A stretch of DNA of 64,000 nucleotides from Eulemur rufifrons (GCF_041146395.1 NC_090990.1:46262001-46326000); one strand, 5' to 3'; shown: positions 39,601 through 52,604, counted from the first letter of the stretch. The notes: generated by a model not told the origin, from the letters alone. Program-made: numbers and translations.

Positions 39601-40650
39601 AACTCTTTTAGAGAGAGGTTTTCTTATAAGGAATGGACTAGAAGTTTTCTGCATTAAATTAGAGTAGTCAAGAGAGAACCTCTTTCTATGAAAAATTTGA
39701 GGTTAAAGTGATGAAATGTATTACCCTCTTCCAGCATCTGCAGGCAATACCTTTTTAAAAAAAAAATCTATTTTCTTCTGCTTTGTAGCTTCTAGCTTGA
39801 ACTATGAACTACTGAATAGTTATAAAGTGATATCAGCTCGATTCATTGCACAACTCTATCTTCCCACTTTCTCGGTGACTCAAAGGCCTTCGCATGCAAA
39901 GAATAGGTTTATTGAAGGATGGCAGGCAGATTTCACTAACTAACAGGTGGAGGTCAAAGTAGTTTATTTGTGGGGATGAACAGAGTACAGAGATGAAAAA
40001 GCAAATGCTTTGCCATAATAAGGTTTAGCAAGAAAATGCTGACTACATCAAGCCTAGATTCTAGCTGACAGAACCTTTTCTAGTGTTTATTACTTGATTT
40101 CACAGTTCAAGCAATTTGAAGAGACCTAAAATTTTATTTCTTTTCCCCTTATGAAATGTTTCAATCAGTTTCACATTTTTACTTTAGATAAAGTGATGGG
40201 TGCTCTGCTTGTATCCAAGGAACGTTGGAGCTAATGGAGCCTAGTGCGGGCGTATCCCAAACACAGGACATCACAGGCTACACATCTTTTTCAAATTAAA
40301 TTTTGCCAGTAGGATGCTTAAGCTCCAAGCTTTCGATCATGTTTTAGCTGACAGAACTGAACATTTTAGTAAACACTTAAGTTCACATCATCAAGGCTAA
40401 TATTATATGCCAAGAAAAGTATCTGTAAGGGTATTTACAGATACCTTGAGTGCTGGGTTACCTCCAGCTCATTGGAGATAGAGAGGAAATGACTTTCATG
40501 TTTTTCCCTTTGTGCAATTTTGTATTTGTATAGGGCATATGGTTTGCTTTGGGAACATAAAAAAGGACACAATGTGCTAAAAAAAATATAAAAGTAAGGT
40601 TCACCTAATGTTGTACAGCATGACCAAAAGAGTAGCAAGTTATTTGGTAT
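36680..40650. other. Repeat-poor intronic block of about 4 kb
   Basis: I recognise no interspersed repeat here, only short homopolymers (for example at 38,111 and 39,757). There is no splice-bounded open frame matching NFIA. Absence of 100-My-old MIR/L2 over 4 kb is compatible with selection against insertion around regulatory elements. Inference only. Confidence 0.45.
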
Positions 40651-40659
40651 CATATAGAC

Positions 40660-40862
40660 CAGAGCTGTCCAAAAAAACTTTCTGCAATGATGGAAATGTT
40701 CTGTATCTGTATTGTATAATATTGTAACCATTAGCCACATGTCTATTGAGCACTTGAAATGTGGCTATGCTGAGCAACTGAATTTTTAAATTCATTTAAT
40801 TTGAATTAATTTAAACTTAAGTAGCTACATGTGGCTGGTAGCTACCATATTGGCCAGGGCAG
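40660..40862 (+). mobile_element. hAT-type MITE with 8-bp target duplication
   Basis: CAGAGCTGTCCAAAAAAACT, TTCTGCAATGATGGAAATGT, CATGTCTATTGAGCACTTGA, AATGTGGCTATGCTGAGCAA and 'agctacatgtggctggtagctacc', ending TATTGGCCAGGGCAG. Flanked by ATATAGAC (40,652-40,659) and ATATAAAC (40,863-40,870), an 8-bp duplication with one mismatch, as expected for hAT. No transposase frame. Confidence 0.8.
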
Positions 40863-40930
40863 ATATAAACCAAACATATGTATGATTGAGTTTTTTTACT
40901 ATTCAGCTGGATATCTAAGCAGAATGAATA

Positions 40931-40964
40931 AAACAGTAACTATATTATCATATAGTTACTGTTT
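40931..40964. other. Perfect 15-bp inverted repeat with 4-nt loop
   Basis: Left arm 40,931-40,945 AAACAGTAACTATAT, loop TATC, right arm 40,950-40,964 ATATAGTTACTGTTT. It lies about 70 bp beyond the hAT MITE and outside it. The function, if any, is unknown; it could be an orphan palindrome or an MITE remnant. Confidence 0.85.
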
Positions 40965-42319
40965 ATGCAAAGAAATAATTTGGTTTTTTCAGATATTTCT
41001 TTTTTATCCTTAGTCCTCCTGTGAATATGTATGTTTGCTGTGTTGTGCCAAAATCAGTCCTTCCCTTGACACATGAAGGGATGGGTTAGTTAGGGGGCAA
41101 ATGGAACAGGTAGGGAATCTCCAACCTCTTGTACATGTATGGAGCATGTAAAATATTTTTTTTAATTTTAGTCCTGTCACTGGGGTGTCTGTGTTTACCT
41201 TAAAAAGGGAGGAAACCCCCTAATGAGTTAAGAGACTTTGCTTTTGGCCCAGCAACCAGATTTTTATATGACATTTTCTTTGTGTCTATTCTTTACTCTC
41301 TCTGGTTGTAAATTTTCACTCGCAAATGAACATTTGGAATATATTAGAGAACTCATCGTTTCTTTTCTCCTGAATAATCCATATAATTTTTACTCCATGC
41401 TCCCATTTTTTAAAAATTGAAGAAATCACTTGTGTCACCAAGCCATTTAAATTACCTGTACTTCTTTATGATGTGATAATTCTTTGGGGGGGTCCTTTCA
41501 GCTCATTTTAAATGGTTGCATATAGAGTAAAAAGGATAAACCTCAGAAGCTATATTAACTTTCATTTATCCTCTCCATCATAAAAATGATTTTAAAACAT
41601 TTTTATTCACTGAAAAAGGCTAAAAGTCAGAATAGTCTGAATGTTTTACCTTTTTTATTGTTGAGTATGTTAATCATAATAAATTACACTAAAATGAACC
41701 CTAATGGATTTTATCATTAGGACACAAATCTGTGAAAAGTACAGTATCTTCAACTACCTCCTCACATCACAAGCGTATGTTTATACCCACAAGAACAGAA
41801 TGGTCCCTTAACTGTGAGATTAATCTCTCCAGTCACAGCCTTTATTTAACATCCTGGTTAGAGATGATCTAATCACAAGGTGTAGCTGAAATCATTCTAG
41901 GAAGGTTTTGTTCTTGCCTTTGGGATAATTGCTAGAGCACAGTATAGCTCTGCATCTGGAAGAGATGTGTCTGAGCATAAATCTGCTGGTAGTAGGTGAC
42001 ATGCAAAATATGGTACTGGTACTCAACTTTCATCCTGAGCTTGGGAAATGTCACTGAAATTTATGCTGATACCATTAGTCTGACAGACATGACTAGGCTA
42101 TCTGTTCCCCACACTGAGACCTGGAGGTACAAGGGAATCTGAATGCCTGAATGTAAAAAGAACAGTCACAATAGCAGTTAGCATCATTTTTAGGCTTAGA
42201 CTGTTTGCAAGAAGAAAAATGTTTAAGTGTCTTTAATAAGCTCAAATTTAAACCACTTCATGATAGGTTGATACCAATAAAATAGATAAATAGTACTTAT
42301 TTTTTCCCCAGAAATAGGC

Positions 42320-42415
42320 ATCTTGGTAGAGCGGTACACTGAAAGGCTCCTTGGATTCAAATCCTGACTTCTCTACTTACTATTTGTGTAGCCTCTCCCC
42401 TTCTTAGGGACTTCT
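42320..42415 (+). repeat. MIR SINE 5' part (tRNA-like head), sense
   Basis: GGTAGAGCGGTACACTGAAA, then CTTGGATTCAAATCCTGACT and 'ctctacttactatttgtgtagcctc'. The A-box/B-box look comes from the tRNA-derived MIR head; it is not a tRNA gene. Confidence 0.65.
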
Positions 42416-42800
42416 CTCCCTAGTCATCCTCTCTCCTCAGAGTCATTGTGTTCTGCCTGTCTGCTGGGCCATTCCCATCAGCAGATAAGATGCTGGACTC
42501 TCCCATCTTCAGGAAGCTCTCCCTTGCTTCCCTCCATCTCCCCATAGCTCCTGCCTTATATTTCTGCTCTCCTCTGCAGGCTGATTTCATGAAGAAGTTG
42601 ACTATACCCATTTTCTCTGCTTCTTCACTTCCCGTTGGTTTGATAAACCCTTCTGTCCTTTCTTCCATATGCCTCACTCTCCTAGATTATCAGAAACATC
42701 CATGTTGCCAAATCTAGTGGACCCTTTTCTATCCTCATTATACTTGATCTCTCAATAGCATTCAACTCAGTGGCAGCGTTCTCCTTGAAACACTTTTCTT
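42415..42800 (+). repeat. L2 LINE, sense, internal segment
   Basis: The later part, CATCCATGTTGCCAAATCTA followed by 'gtggacccttttctatcctcattatacttgatctctcaatagcattcaactcag' and 'ttctccttgaaacacttttcttag', matches the L2 ORF-end region as recalled. The first part (42,415-42,650) is weaker. Frames at 42,420-42,717 on both strands are by-products. Confidence 0.6.
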
Positions 42801-43459
42801 AGTTCCTGTAAAATCACACTTTCCTATGAGTTAAATGCCTCAACTTAGTTGCCTGTTTTGAAGCTGACTTTAGACACTCAGAGGCCTTTCTTGCTTTCAA
42901 GACTACTGAATTCTAAATAACTATGAGCATTATGGCCTCTGGTTAAGTGAGCTATTATTGCATCAAAATATATAGTTTAGGCTTGGAAAATATCAATGAG
43001 TCTTAAGAAGAGAATTCTCATCCTTTCTGGTCATAAATAGAGATATAATATGGTTTACAGGAGGCTTTATAGACAAGCAACTTGTTGAATAGGCAAGAGG
43101 CCTTTTGTAAATACTAAATGTATATATACTCTTTTACAACTTAACATCTTGGGTCATTACCTTCTTCTAAATCTGTGATATTTATTTTGTGAAGGTTCTG
43201 TGTTAGTTAGAATCACTGATAAGAAATTCAGTGTGTTTAATAAAATCCTAACTGATCCCTACTAACACCAAGAAAAAGCTTCAGTACATAAGATAAATGA
43301 TTCTTAGTATACTTCAGAGTGGCTTCTATATTTTGCATACTCTTTTGTATCTGATATAACCTTTCTTTGATTTTTTTTCCTTTGGATAACCACATTAGAA
43401 ACTTCAACTATCAATGTACTTTATTGACTTAAATAGGACACTGTTTTTATAGTGTACTA

Positions 43460-43730
43460 GGGAAACTACATGAGGTAGTATGATGTTTTATAAAATGTAC
43501 AAGCTTTAGAACCAGAGAAACCTGGGTCTGAAATACCACTGAATAGCTGTATGACCTTGGACAAATTGTTTAACATCTCTTGGTATCTAATTTCTGCAAC
43601 ATTAAGGTATGGGTAGGTAGGATAATAGTCCCTAACTATCTGAGATGAAAACATAGGGATTTGAGATATTTGCAAGTGCATGGCACGTAGTAGATACTCC
43701 ATAATTTGTGGCTTTTATTATTTTGAGTCT
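43460..43730 (+). repeat. MIR SINE, sense
   Basis: GAGGTAGTATGATGTTTTAT, 'ctttagaaccagagaaacctgggtctg', AATAGCTGTATGACCTTGGA, CAAATTGTTTAACATCTCTT and 'gtgcatggcacgtagtagatactcc' form a nearly complete MIR. Confidence 0.85.
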
Positions 43731-44935
43731 AGTATTTAGAAATGGTCAATATGCAAAGATGTTATCTCTTTAGCTGCCTCCTGGCTCTCGAGGCCACTTG
43801 ATGGGTGAAGTTTTCCCGTAGCCTTTAGGTTTGGTATAATAGTTGTCTTGGTAATAACAGTTATAAAGATGGGTCATTGGGAATTAGATGATGACAGTGG
43901 ACGGGAGAATATCCCTGTCATGAGCAACCAAACTTACAGTATTTTGGGATCTTCTCCAACCTGCTTATGTATTTTATTTAAAAACTGAAGTGCAGAGGTT
44001 GCATATTTTCAGAGTTTTTCTCAAATAGTTCATGACTATAACATTATTGAAACTAAACTTTCTGTTCTTGTTCTTGACTTTGACACTTTGAAGAAAGGAA
44101 CATATACCAGTTAAATCTTCTCTGACAACTTGAATTACATCTCCCAAACTCCTGCAACAGACTAGATAAGGTCCTATTATCCTTAGCAGCATTCTGATAG
44201 AATGAATTTTTAAATAAGTGCTCTAACAAAGTAAGCACTAACACTGACTTGTTACAGTTTTCCTTTTAAAAAATCCAGCATATTATTCCGTGGTCATTGG
44301 AATGATCATAGTTTATGGTGATACTTTCCTTCTCCCCAATTCCCATTAATATTTTAATATTGTAGCTCCTTTGAATCCTAAAAATACTCCCTTTAAGCAG
44401 TTTTCTCAAGCAAAGAATAGACCTGTACTTTCTAATCAGTCCTATAGTATGTCCTTTACCATTGTCACTATAGAATTCATGACAAAGTGTTTGGTAAATC
44501 TCATAATTTGGGGGTGGAGGAGAGGTGAAATTAATTAAGATTTTTCCCTGTTTCTTCTTTTTATTTTTTATAATACCAGGTTGCAATGAAAAATTACCTA
44601 AGATGAACCTTGATTTCTTATGAGACCCCGAGAATTAATTTTGAGTTTTCATATCATTTAATCTGATTTATTATTGATATTGCTTGAAAGAATCAGGGAG
44701 AAATAAAAATTTCAAAAGTGTTTATGCCCTTAGAAATAACAACTTCCTAGCCCCTTTTCTAAAAAGATGTCTTACCATTTTCTCTGGGTTAGTGTAGGCT
44801 AATGAAAAAAAAAAAAATCTCACAATCTAGGGTGGATTAGGTGAAAATAATGGAAACATCTGGAATTCTAGAGACTAATTAGCATGCACTTTAATATACA
44901 CATTTGTTGCATTGGCAATAGTCATATTTGAATAT

Positions 44936-45590
44936 GTTAGTTTTCTATTGCTGCATAACAAATTGTCATAAATTCTGCAACTTGAAACAACTCACATTTA
45001 TTTATTATCTCACAGTTTCCCTGGGTCAGGAATCTGGGCACAGCTTAACTGGGCCCTCTGCTTGGGTCTCATAAGGCTGCAATTAAAATTTTGTCCAGGC
45101 TGCCTTCCTTTCTGGAGCTTGAGGTCCTCTTACAAATTCTCGTGATTGTTGACAGAATTCAGTTCCTTGTGGCTTTAGGTCTAAGGTCCCAAATTTCTGA
45201 AAGCTGACTGTCAGCCAGGAGCCCCATTCAGCTCCTAGAGGTGACTGTAGTTCCTTGCCATATGGCCCTCTCACAACGTGGCAGCCGACTTCTTCAAAGC
45301 CTGAAGGAGAATCTCTCTGACTTCTAGTTCCTCTTTTACAGGGCTCACCTGATTAGGTAAGGGCCACCGGGGATAATATTCCTTTCCTTAACTCAAAGTC
45401 ACATGATTAGGAGCCTTATTATTAATATAGCTGCAAAAGTCCCTTTGCCTTTGCAGTATAACAAAACCTTATCACAATAGTGACAGCCATCATATTCACA
45501 AGTACCGACCACATGCAAGGTGAGGGTATGTACACCAGGGGCCACAAACCGTGGAACCATCTTAGAATTCTGACTACCACAAATATCAAT
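44936..45590 (-). mobile_element. LTR-like interspersed repeat (MaLR/ERVL type suspected)
   Basis: A familiar mammalian repeat in this orientation: TGTTAGTTTTCTATTGCTGC, ATAACAAATTGTCATAAATT, TTATTATCTCACAGTTTCCC, GTCAGGAATCTGGGCACAGC, CAGAATTCAGTTCCTTGTGG, TGTCAGCCAGGAGCCCCATT, 'gagaatctctctgacttctag' and CACATGATTAGGAGCCTTAT. The TG start and the end block near 'atcttagaattctgactacc' suggest a solo LTR with diverged ends. No gag, pol or env frame is present. The family name is uncertain. Confidence 0.6.
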
Positions 45591-47439
45591 GATGAATCTA
45601 AAGGAATCTTTGCGAATACTGTATTTGGCCTATATTTTCAAGGTTTTCTTGTTGGGCTTCACACTTACAAGTGCCTCCAGGGATCAGAGCCACTAAATGA
45701 CTAGAATTCCATGTATGTTTGCCTTTGTCTACTGAACGCAATTGGGAATGACTCAGGTGGCTTAGAAAAATGGCACAATGGAGAAAAATTCAGAAAGTCT
45801 GGATGTTTAGAAAACCAATGACAAGCCAAAAATGTTTCTTGAAATCTATCTCCAGTTCCGTTTACCACCACTGGGTTTTTTATACCAATCAAAAGGATGA
45901 AGTGTCCCATTGAAACAAAACATGCTACATGTTTGCTTCTCCTGCTGTAAAATTCTTTATTTTTCTGTATTGAACTTTGAAGTAATATTTTGTTTGCTTC
46001 AGAAAAGGGGTAGCATTACTTTATCTTTTTTAAAAAAAAAATCTGATACTCCTTGAAAATACATTGAAATCAAAGTTTTGATTCATTAGGAGAAAGCCAG
46101 TCACTAATCTGTACAGTAATTGTGTAACAGTTGTGCATAGATAATTGCCAAAAGAGATTTTAATGAGGAGTTTATTTTTAAAGTCATGTACAGAACCAAG
46201 TTTGATTTCAAAAATAAAAGCCAAGATTAATGTTCTCTAACTTTTAACATAGAGCAGTTTACTAGCATTTTGAAATTTTGTCTGGTCAATTAAGTATACG
46301 AAGCAAATTAACCAAAACATACATTATGCATGTAGAGAAAATATTAAAGTATATAATAAGGAAATGTGCTCAATACGAGTCTTTAAAAATTGAAAACACA
46401 AAGTAATTTTGAGATTCATGATAGCCTTAGGGTTCATATTACTCGACTATGATAAATTTAGAAGATTATACATGGTTTGGCTTGTTCTTGCATGCTGACA
46501 GTATTTCTTTCCTCTTTAACCCTTTCAAAAAGGATTTAACTTTTACTGTTTTTTAAATTCATATACCAACTTGATCATTCTTGATACTTGTTATGGCCTA
46601 GATTTTACTTATAATTCCTCTTTTGAAAGGATAAACAGTGGATTTAAATCATGTCAATATTTCTGCAGTATTTAAAATGACATGGATTGGAAAGCATGAA
46701 CTTTTCAAAGAAGTAATAACTTCTTCTTGAGTCCAAACATTTGCTATCTTTAATAACATTAGTTCAGATAACTGTATTTCCTCAGTGATTCCATTGTCCA
46801 AAAAAAAAAAAAAAATCTGCCATCTTCAAGTTTGGACATTTTTCATTTTCTATTCTATTTCTGTTTCATGACACATAGTCCAGGCATTTGACTGAATTTA
46901 AATCAGTAGACTGGTTGACAACCTAAAAACTGGTTTGCACAAGAGAGGTTTGGGTGACTTAGGAGATTTATTTACATTTTTGTAGCTTTATTTCTTTAAT
47001 TTTTTTTATTTGAAATCTCTTCCCTAATGTAATTACATGATGATAACCACAGCTTAGGTTAGTTGCAGTGAACGTTCATCCAAAACCTCAATGCATCCCA
47101 TGTTGGAACATTGATATGGTATGACTGGTTACTGATTCAACAAGCAAGCAAATACAACTAAAGTCACTCGACTTAGTGACTTTGTTTTTAATTCAGATCA
47201 CAAATGGATATTGATCTAGAAAGGATCTGATTCACGTTTGTCAAATTAATAAGATATCATTGTATTCATACTGTATTCATGTCTGACTATGCAAATGTGC
47301 TTACCAATTTGCAATTTGTTTCTTTCTTTGGAGTCAAAACCCCAAGTTTTGTTATGTCCAAGCATCTGTTAGTAAAGCCACAGATAAAACTAAGAACTGT
47401 ACAAGTAGTTTAAATACCTTTTCAGACCTTGGTATGTTC

Positions 47440-47530
47440 CAGAGCTTTTGATAGATGTCTTAAACATAGAGGGAGGCAAAGCAGACATGGTCTCTGTCCT
47501 CATAGGATCTGTAGTCACACTTGAAAAGTC
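47440..47530 (-). repeat. Probable L2 fragment, antisense
   Basis: 'aacatagagggaggcaaagcagacatggtctctgtcctcataggatctgtagtcac' matches the antisense L2 block 'aacagacatggtccctgccctcatggagcttacagtc'. Confidence 0.6.
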
Positions 47531-48064
47531 ATGTTGTAGAATCGCATTAAGGAAATCTGCAGTCAGAAATAACAAAGCTGTACTTAGATGTAGGCCAAAC
47601 TAACTAAATTTCTGGACATATCTATACCATGGTACCTAGGAATTACTCAGTAACAGTTACATGCTAATATCATTATTATTTTTGTTACTTATTTTTCCAG
47701 TTCACCCAAATAATTCTCTAGTCATACGCAGAACACAACACAGGTAAACATGTATAAGTAAAATGGAATTTGTTTCTTCTGACATCATTGCAGACCGATT
47801 TTATGCTGCAAACTTAAAAGAGCCCAAAGTTGTCCTCTTGTGTGGAGATGAGGAGTCATTTCCTTTATTTTTATGTCTCAATTTTCATTGTTTTAATTGG
47901 CACCCTACCAAACTGATAGATGCCTCCAGTTGTGTATGTCAGCATGGTTGCTGAGAACATTACAAATCCAGTAATTACAAGGGATTGTTTTCCCATTATT
48001 TTCTTCCCAAAGCATTTCCTATGTTGGAAATGCTGTGAAAAACTTAGACTATATAGTAAAAATA

Positions 48065-48475
48065 CTATTTTTAAAAACAAGCTTTTATTGCATTTTCTTA
48101 ACATAAAAGTAATGTATGTTCATCGTAGAAAAGACAAATAAGCAAAAAGAAAGCAACGCAAATCACCCCAATCCAACACAGAGAGAAAACTACTGTTACA
48201 GTTTATTCGATTTCCTTCCAGTTCTTTCTCTGTGCATAGAAATACCTTTTTAAATGGTGTCACAGTAAACATCCCATTTGGTAATTGATTTTTTCAGTTA
48301 ACATTATATTATGAATATCCTTCCATGTCATTACTCTTTTGCAGTATTGTTTGCATTGGTTGTGCCATGTGTATTTAACCAGTCACCAATTGTTGGGCAT
48401 TTAAGATGTTTTTACTTTTATTTTTTCTTTTCTTCTATTTTAAATAATTCATTGAATAAACAACTGAATTGCCAT
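48065..48475 (+). repeat. Old L1-like 3' region
   Basis: AAAAGTAATGTATGTTCATC with 'gtagaaaagacaaataagc', 'gtttattcgatttccttccagttctttctctgtgcatag', 'aatatccttccatgtcattactc', 'gtgtatttaaccagtcaccaattgttgggcatttaag' and 'aaataattcattgaataaac' form a block common in old L1 3' ends. Family and orientation are uncertain. Confidence 0.6.
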
Positions 48476-48824
48476 TGCTGAGGGTGTTTTATGTTAAGGT
48501 AGCTAAATTATGTAAAATATGGAAGAAGTACTTTGGTGCTGAAGTAAGGTAACTGGCAAGATGAAGTGACTGCCTGTGAGGTCTCCATGTGTGCGTAGGT
48601 GGTCTTCTTTTTAAGGTCCCAGAGGTCACAGTCACACACAACACTGGAAAAGTTCAACCTGTGTTATTAGAGAAGATTCAATAACCCCAAATGGTCTGTG
48701 ATTTAGTAGAATAAATTGAAATCAATTATAGACCAACTTATCAGGGGACCATACTGTCCTTTTTTTGTTCCTGTGACAAATGCAAAGCAATTCAAAACAA
48801 ATTTTCTATTCACAGGTGGATTCC

Positions 48825-48840
48825 TTTTTTTTTTTTTTTT
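48825..48840. repeat. T16 homopolymer upstream of the 129-nt exon
   Basis: A T16 run 86 bp before the exon acceptor at 48,926, with no Alu or L1 attached. It may come from microsatellite-like expansion. A uridine-rich tract this close to an acceptor is a potential splice-factor binding site (inference). Confidence 0.8.
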
Positions 48841-48913
48841 GTAATTCTTGAAGTATTATCTTTTAGGTTGCACAAGCCACTGTTCCATGCATTAAAGTAT
48901 ACTTATCAACTGA

Positions 48914-49120
<207 letters not shown>

Positions 49121-49365
49121 TGAGAGACAATGAGGACTCCCCCAGAATGCTCCTAAGGGCAGTGAGTGTTCCAATTTCTTATCCTTAATAAGGATAGGAA
49201 CAGCCTTGGAATTTTAGAGACCAAAGAGGTGTGACATCAAATCTTTGGTCCTTTCCTAAAGCAAAAAGGCATTAAACCAAAACGTTTTTTGCCAGGGGGA
49301 TTTTTCCAAAGAGTTGGGAAGTAACATGAATTAAATCAAATCTGTTCTACGAGTTATGTGAGAGG

Positions 49366-49406
49366 GTGTGTGTGCGTGTGTGTGTGTACACACATGTGCA
49401 TGTGTT
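49366..49406. repeat. (GT)n imperfect microsatellite
   Basis: GT run with a GC interruption followed by TACACACATGTGCATGTG. Confidence 0.9.
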
Positions 49407-50524
49407 AGTTGAGTTTATTTCCATGTGGTCAGTTACCTGTTTTCAAGTAATAGGTTTTTTTCATTCTCTAATCCCTGCTAATTCTCTTTCATGAAACCTT
49501 ATTTCAATATGTAGCATTTTGTGTTGAGGCTGTTTGCATCAGGGTGTTAACGAGCAGTCTTCATTCACTCCTTTTAAAGTGGTAGATAGTTTGTTTGGTT
49601 CTCATTGCAAAGTTTTCATTATTTTTATCTCATAGGCTTTTAAGTTTATTATTAAAATGTGCCCACAGAAATATGATTTGTATTTCACATTAAAGTCAAG
49701 CTTTAAACCTCAAGAGAATGTCAGCAAATCACTTAACTTGATCTTATTGCACGATGAAAATATTTATTATTTTGTTTATGAAACTCCCACAGTAGGCGTA
49801 TGAATAATTGTAACCACGTTTGCTTTCTTCCATCAGATTTCCGTTTAGGTAGGTCTGTGATCTACCAGCTGGTATCATAAAACATCCTAGAAAGTTATGG
49901 TCTCTTGTCTGCTTTGACATACGCCTGGGGAAACTGATATTTCTTGCATCAATCTCAGTGTTAGTCCCACAAATCTGAATCCCTTTATAAATACTCTGTG
50001 TGCGTCTCAGGGAAATATGGCAGGTAAGAGGGCTGTCCAGTGCACACATGGAAGTCACACTGACGAAAATAAGCATTCTGACTATGATGTGAAGCAATTT
50101 CTATATCCACAATCATGAAAACTTACTTACTTCATCCTTAAACATCTTGTGATCATTGGTAGCAAGATCCCTTATTATTTCATCTTTGTGTGTGGTATAA
50201 TCAGAGAGGCTTTCTCTCTATATAGATAGATAGATTGATTTTTTAATTCAAAAACCTGCATCTGAATTGGATTATAAGGTCCCAAAATAAGTCTTTTTAG
50301 ATACAAATATGATATTGTATTTATAGTTAATGTTCATTGAGCATCTAAACTGTAGTGGGGAAGCAGAGATATGAAGCCCTTTTGGTCGGAATATTTATGG
50401 TCTCAGGGAGATAAGGCTTGTGTTGTCTCTCATCTTTTTATGGCCAGGTTAACATATTCTAAATGCTAAATGAATGTTCAAAGTAACAGTTTCTGCAGGA
50501 GCACAGAGAGGGAACTGTGGAGAT

Positions 50525-50825
50525 TCGTTCATTCATTAGACAAGGATTTACCGAGTGCCTGTGTAGACACCGGGGCCAGTGGTTCCTGTCCTCACAGAGC
50601 GTACACCTAGTGCAGGAGAGAGACACACAAGGAAATAAGTAATTGGAAGATGATGTGGAATGTGCTATTACTTATCACTTTGTATTAAATAAAGAGAATT
50701 CAATGTGTACGTAATGTTGAAGTCCAATCTTAAAAGATGCTTATACGAATGGAGAGCATTCCAAACAAAGGAAGAGTCATGGTGTAGCGAGTTATTGTAA
50801 TAAGAACTGGGAAGGACAGTATGCT
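50525..50825 (-). repeat. L2 LINE 3' end, antisense
   Basis: TTCGTTCATTCATTAGACAA, 'accgagtgcctgtgtagacaccgg', 'ttcctgtcctcacagagcgtacacctagtgcaggagag', 'ggaaataagtaattgg' and 'gagcattccaaacaaaggaagagtc' follow antisense L2. Confidence 0.75.
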
Positions 50826-51486
50826 AGCAATCAGGAGAGTTGGGTAAACTACCTCTTTGCCTGTGGGTTTTTAATGTCTTCATTAGAATGGGTACAATAC
50901 TACTTTTGAATGAACCTTTCCTCTCAGTCTTATATTCTTCTACAGGAACTACAATAAAAAAATTTGTGAGGACTTATGAAGAGCATAAATCATATGTGTA
51001 CATTATCATTTAGTCAATAAATAGTGAGAGTGCCTAATATGTACCTTGCCTTAAAACTCTAATTCTAGAAAGTATCGTAACAGCACTTACTCATGGGTAC
51101 ATGATTGGGAGCTGCTTCATGCTAGACAACTAAGCACATTTGCTAAAATGGTCCATGCTGGTTTGAACCAGAATGGACCTCCTTAGCCCACAGCACAATC
51201 AGTTTTGATCTCCTGTTCATAGTCATAAAACTGTATATGAGGAAAAGAGAAAGATGCCTAGTGTGAGAATTATGGAATACCAAAGATTCTTTGTTTTCAC
51301 CAGAATTCAAGATGGTTCCCAGCATCCTCGGTTCTCCTTTCTGGAAAGTCTGCTCAGGTACCCATTCTTATTGCACCCCACCCCCGCTTGGTGGTCTGGT
51401 GAAGGGAATTGGAATAGTTGTGATGAAACTCTTCAGTTGCATCTTTGTGGTAAGAATCATAGAGTTGAGACAGGCTAACATAAGAC

Positions 51487-51505
51487 TTTTTTTTTTTTTT
51501 TTTTT
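51487..51505. repeat. T19 homopolymer
   Basis: Nineteen T in a row after TAAGAC; no SINE body follows it. Confidence 0.9.
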
Positions 51506-52105
51506 GCTAAGATATTTTTAAAAGGTTGGAATTCAGCCTCTCATTATTTAAGAAGTATTTGCTACAGGTACTGTATTCCCTTTCATTCTTCTCTGAACTA
51601 GCTGGAAAGCTAGTGCTTGGAATGATATCACATTTGAGACTAAGACTTGGTGTTTTAGGACAATGAGGCCAAAGTTGAGGAAGGACAGGGGAACGGGAAG
51701 TCAGTATGGCATAGATGTGACATGAGCACATTAAGGAGAATGCAACCTCTGATGCTTCTTTTATTGCATGGAGCTGTCACAACCCCAAATGGGAAATCAT
51801 TAGAAAATCAAACTTTAAAAGGGCTTTGAAGAAATGTGTTTCCTTTATTAGGTCTTTAGGAGATGGGGGTGGGGCTCAGGGAAGGCCATTTACTGTTCTC
51901 TTGCTCAGAATCCCCTGGTGTGTTCACCTCTGGTTAGCACCAGGTTACAAGCCTTCTGCTGCCTTCCCTAACATTTCTCATGGGAAAGCCTCAACCACAC
52001 AAGCACCAAGCACCAGTTAGTAAGCAATAACTCTTTAACACATCTCAGTGCTCAGGACAGAGGAGATATTTTAACAGAGTTATAGCAAAGCAAGGTAAAC
52101 TCAGT

Positions 52106-52123
52106 AAAAAAAAAAAAAAAAAA
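52106..52123. repeat. A18 homopolymer
   Basis: A tract of about 18 bases with no recognised SINE upstream. Could be the tail of a degraded element. Confidence 0.8.
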
Positions 52124-52262
52124 GTGCCCTATTTTTGACTGTAAACATAAGCTATATTTGGAAATTCAGTGGCCAAATTTTACAAAGAAATCTTCTCTTG
52201 GAAGATTGCAAAGCAAAGGCAAAAAAGTAGGGCCTTAGAGTGAGGCAGCATAGCATAGCTGT

Positions 52263-52604
52263 TGTCTTTGTCTGGTTGGGGAACAAAATACCATGGACTG
52301 GGTGGCTTATAAACAGAAGAAACTTACTGTTCACAGTTCTAGAGGCTGGGAAGTCCAAGATCAAGGCTCTGGCAGATTCCATGTCTGGCGAGGGTCATAG
52401 AATGCTGTCTTCTTGCTATGTCCACACATGGCAGAAGGGGCCAGGGAGCTCTCTGGGATCTCTTTTATAAAGGCACTAATCCCATTCATGAGGGGTCTAC
52501 CCTCATGACCTTGTAAAGGCCTCCCTACCTAATACCATCACATGGGGGTTAGGATTTCAACATAGGGACTTAGGGAGAATACAAACATTTAGTCTATAGT
52601 AGTG
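52263..52604 (-). mobile_element. MaLR (MLT1-like) solo LTR, antisense
   Basis: TGTCTTTGTCTGGTTGGGGA, ACAAAATACCATGGACTGGG, TGGCTTATAAACAGAAGAAA, CACAGTTCTAGAGGCTGGGA, AGTCCAAGATCAAGGCTCTG, CACTAATCCCATTCATGAGG, TACCATCACATGGGGGTTAG and 'aatacaaacatttagtctatagt' give the full antisense LTR order, about 340 bp. No internal retroviral sequence is attached, so it is a solo LTR with no protein-coding remnant. Subfamily not assigned. Confidence 0.8.

Noticed and set aside
42320..42380. tRNA-like A box and B box (GGTAGAGCGG and GGATTCAAATCC)
   Set aside because: This is the tRNA-derived head of a MIR SINE. There is no cloverleaf with an acceptor stem.
44936..45590. Possible endogenous retrovirus
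   Set aside because: Only LTR-like sequence is visible, with no internal gag, pol or env remnant; kept as a solo LTR-like repeat with uncertain family.
49744..50097. 117-codon - strand frame in the last intron
   Set aside because: No codon bias, domain or promoter context, and no homologue recognised; treated as chance.
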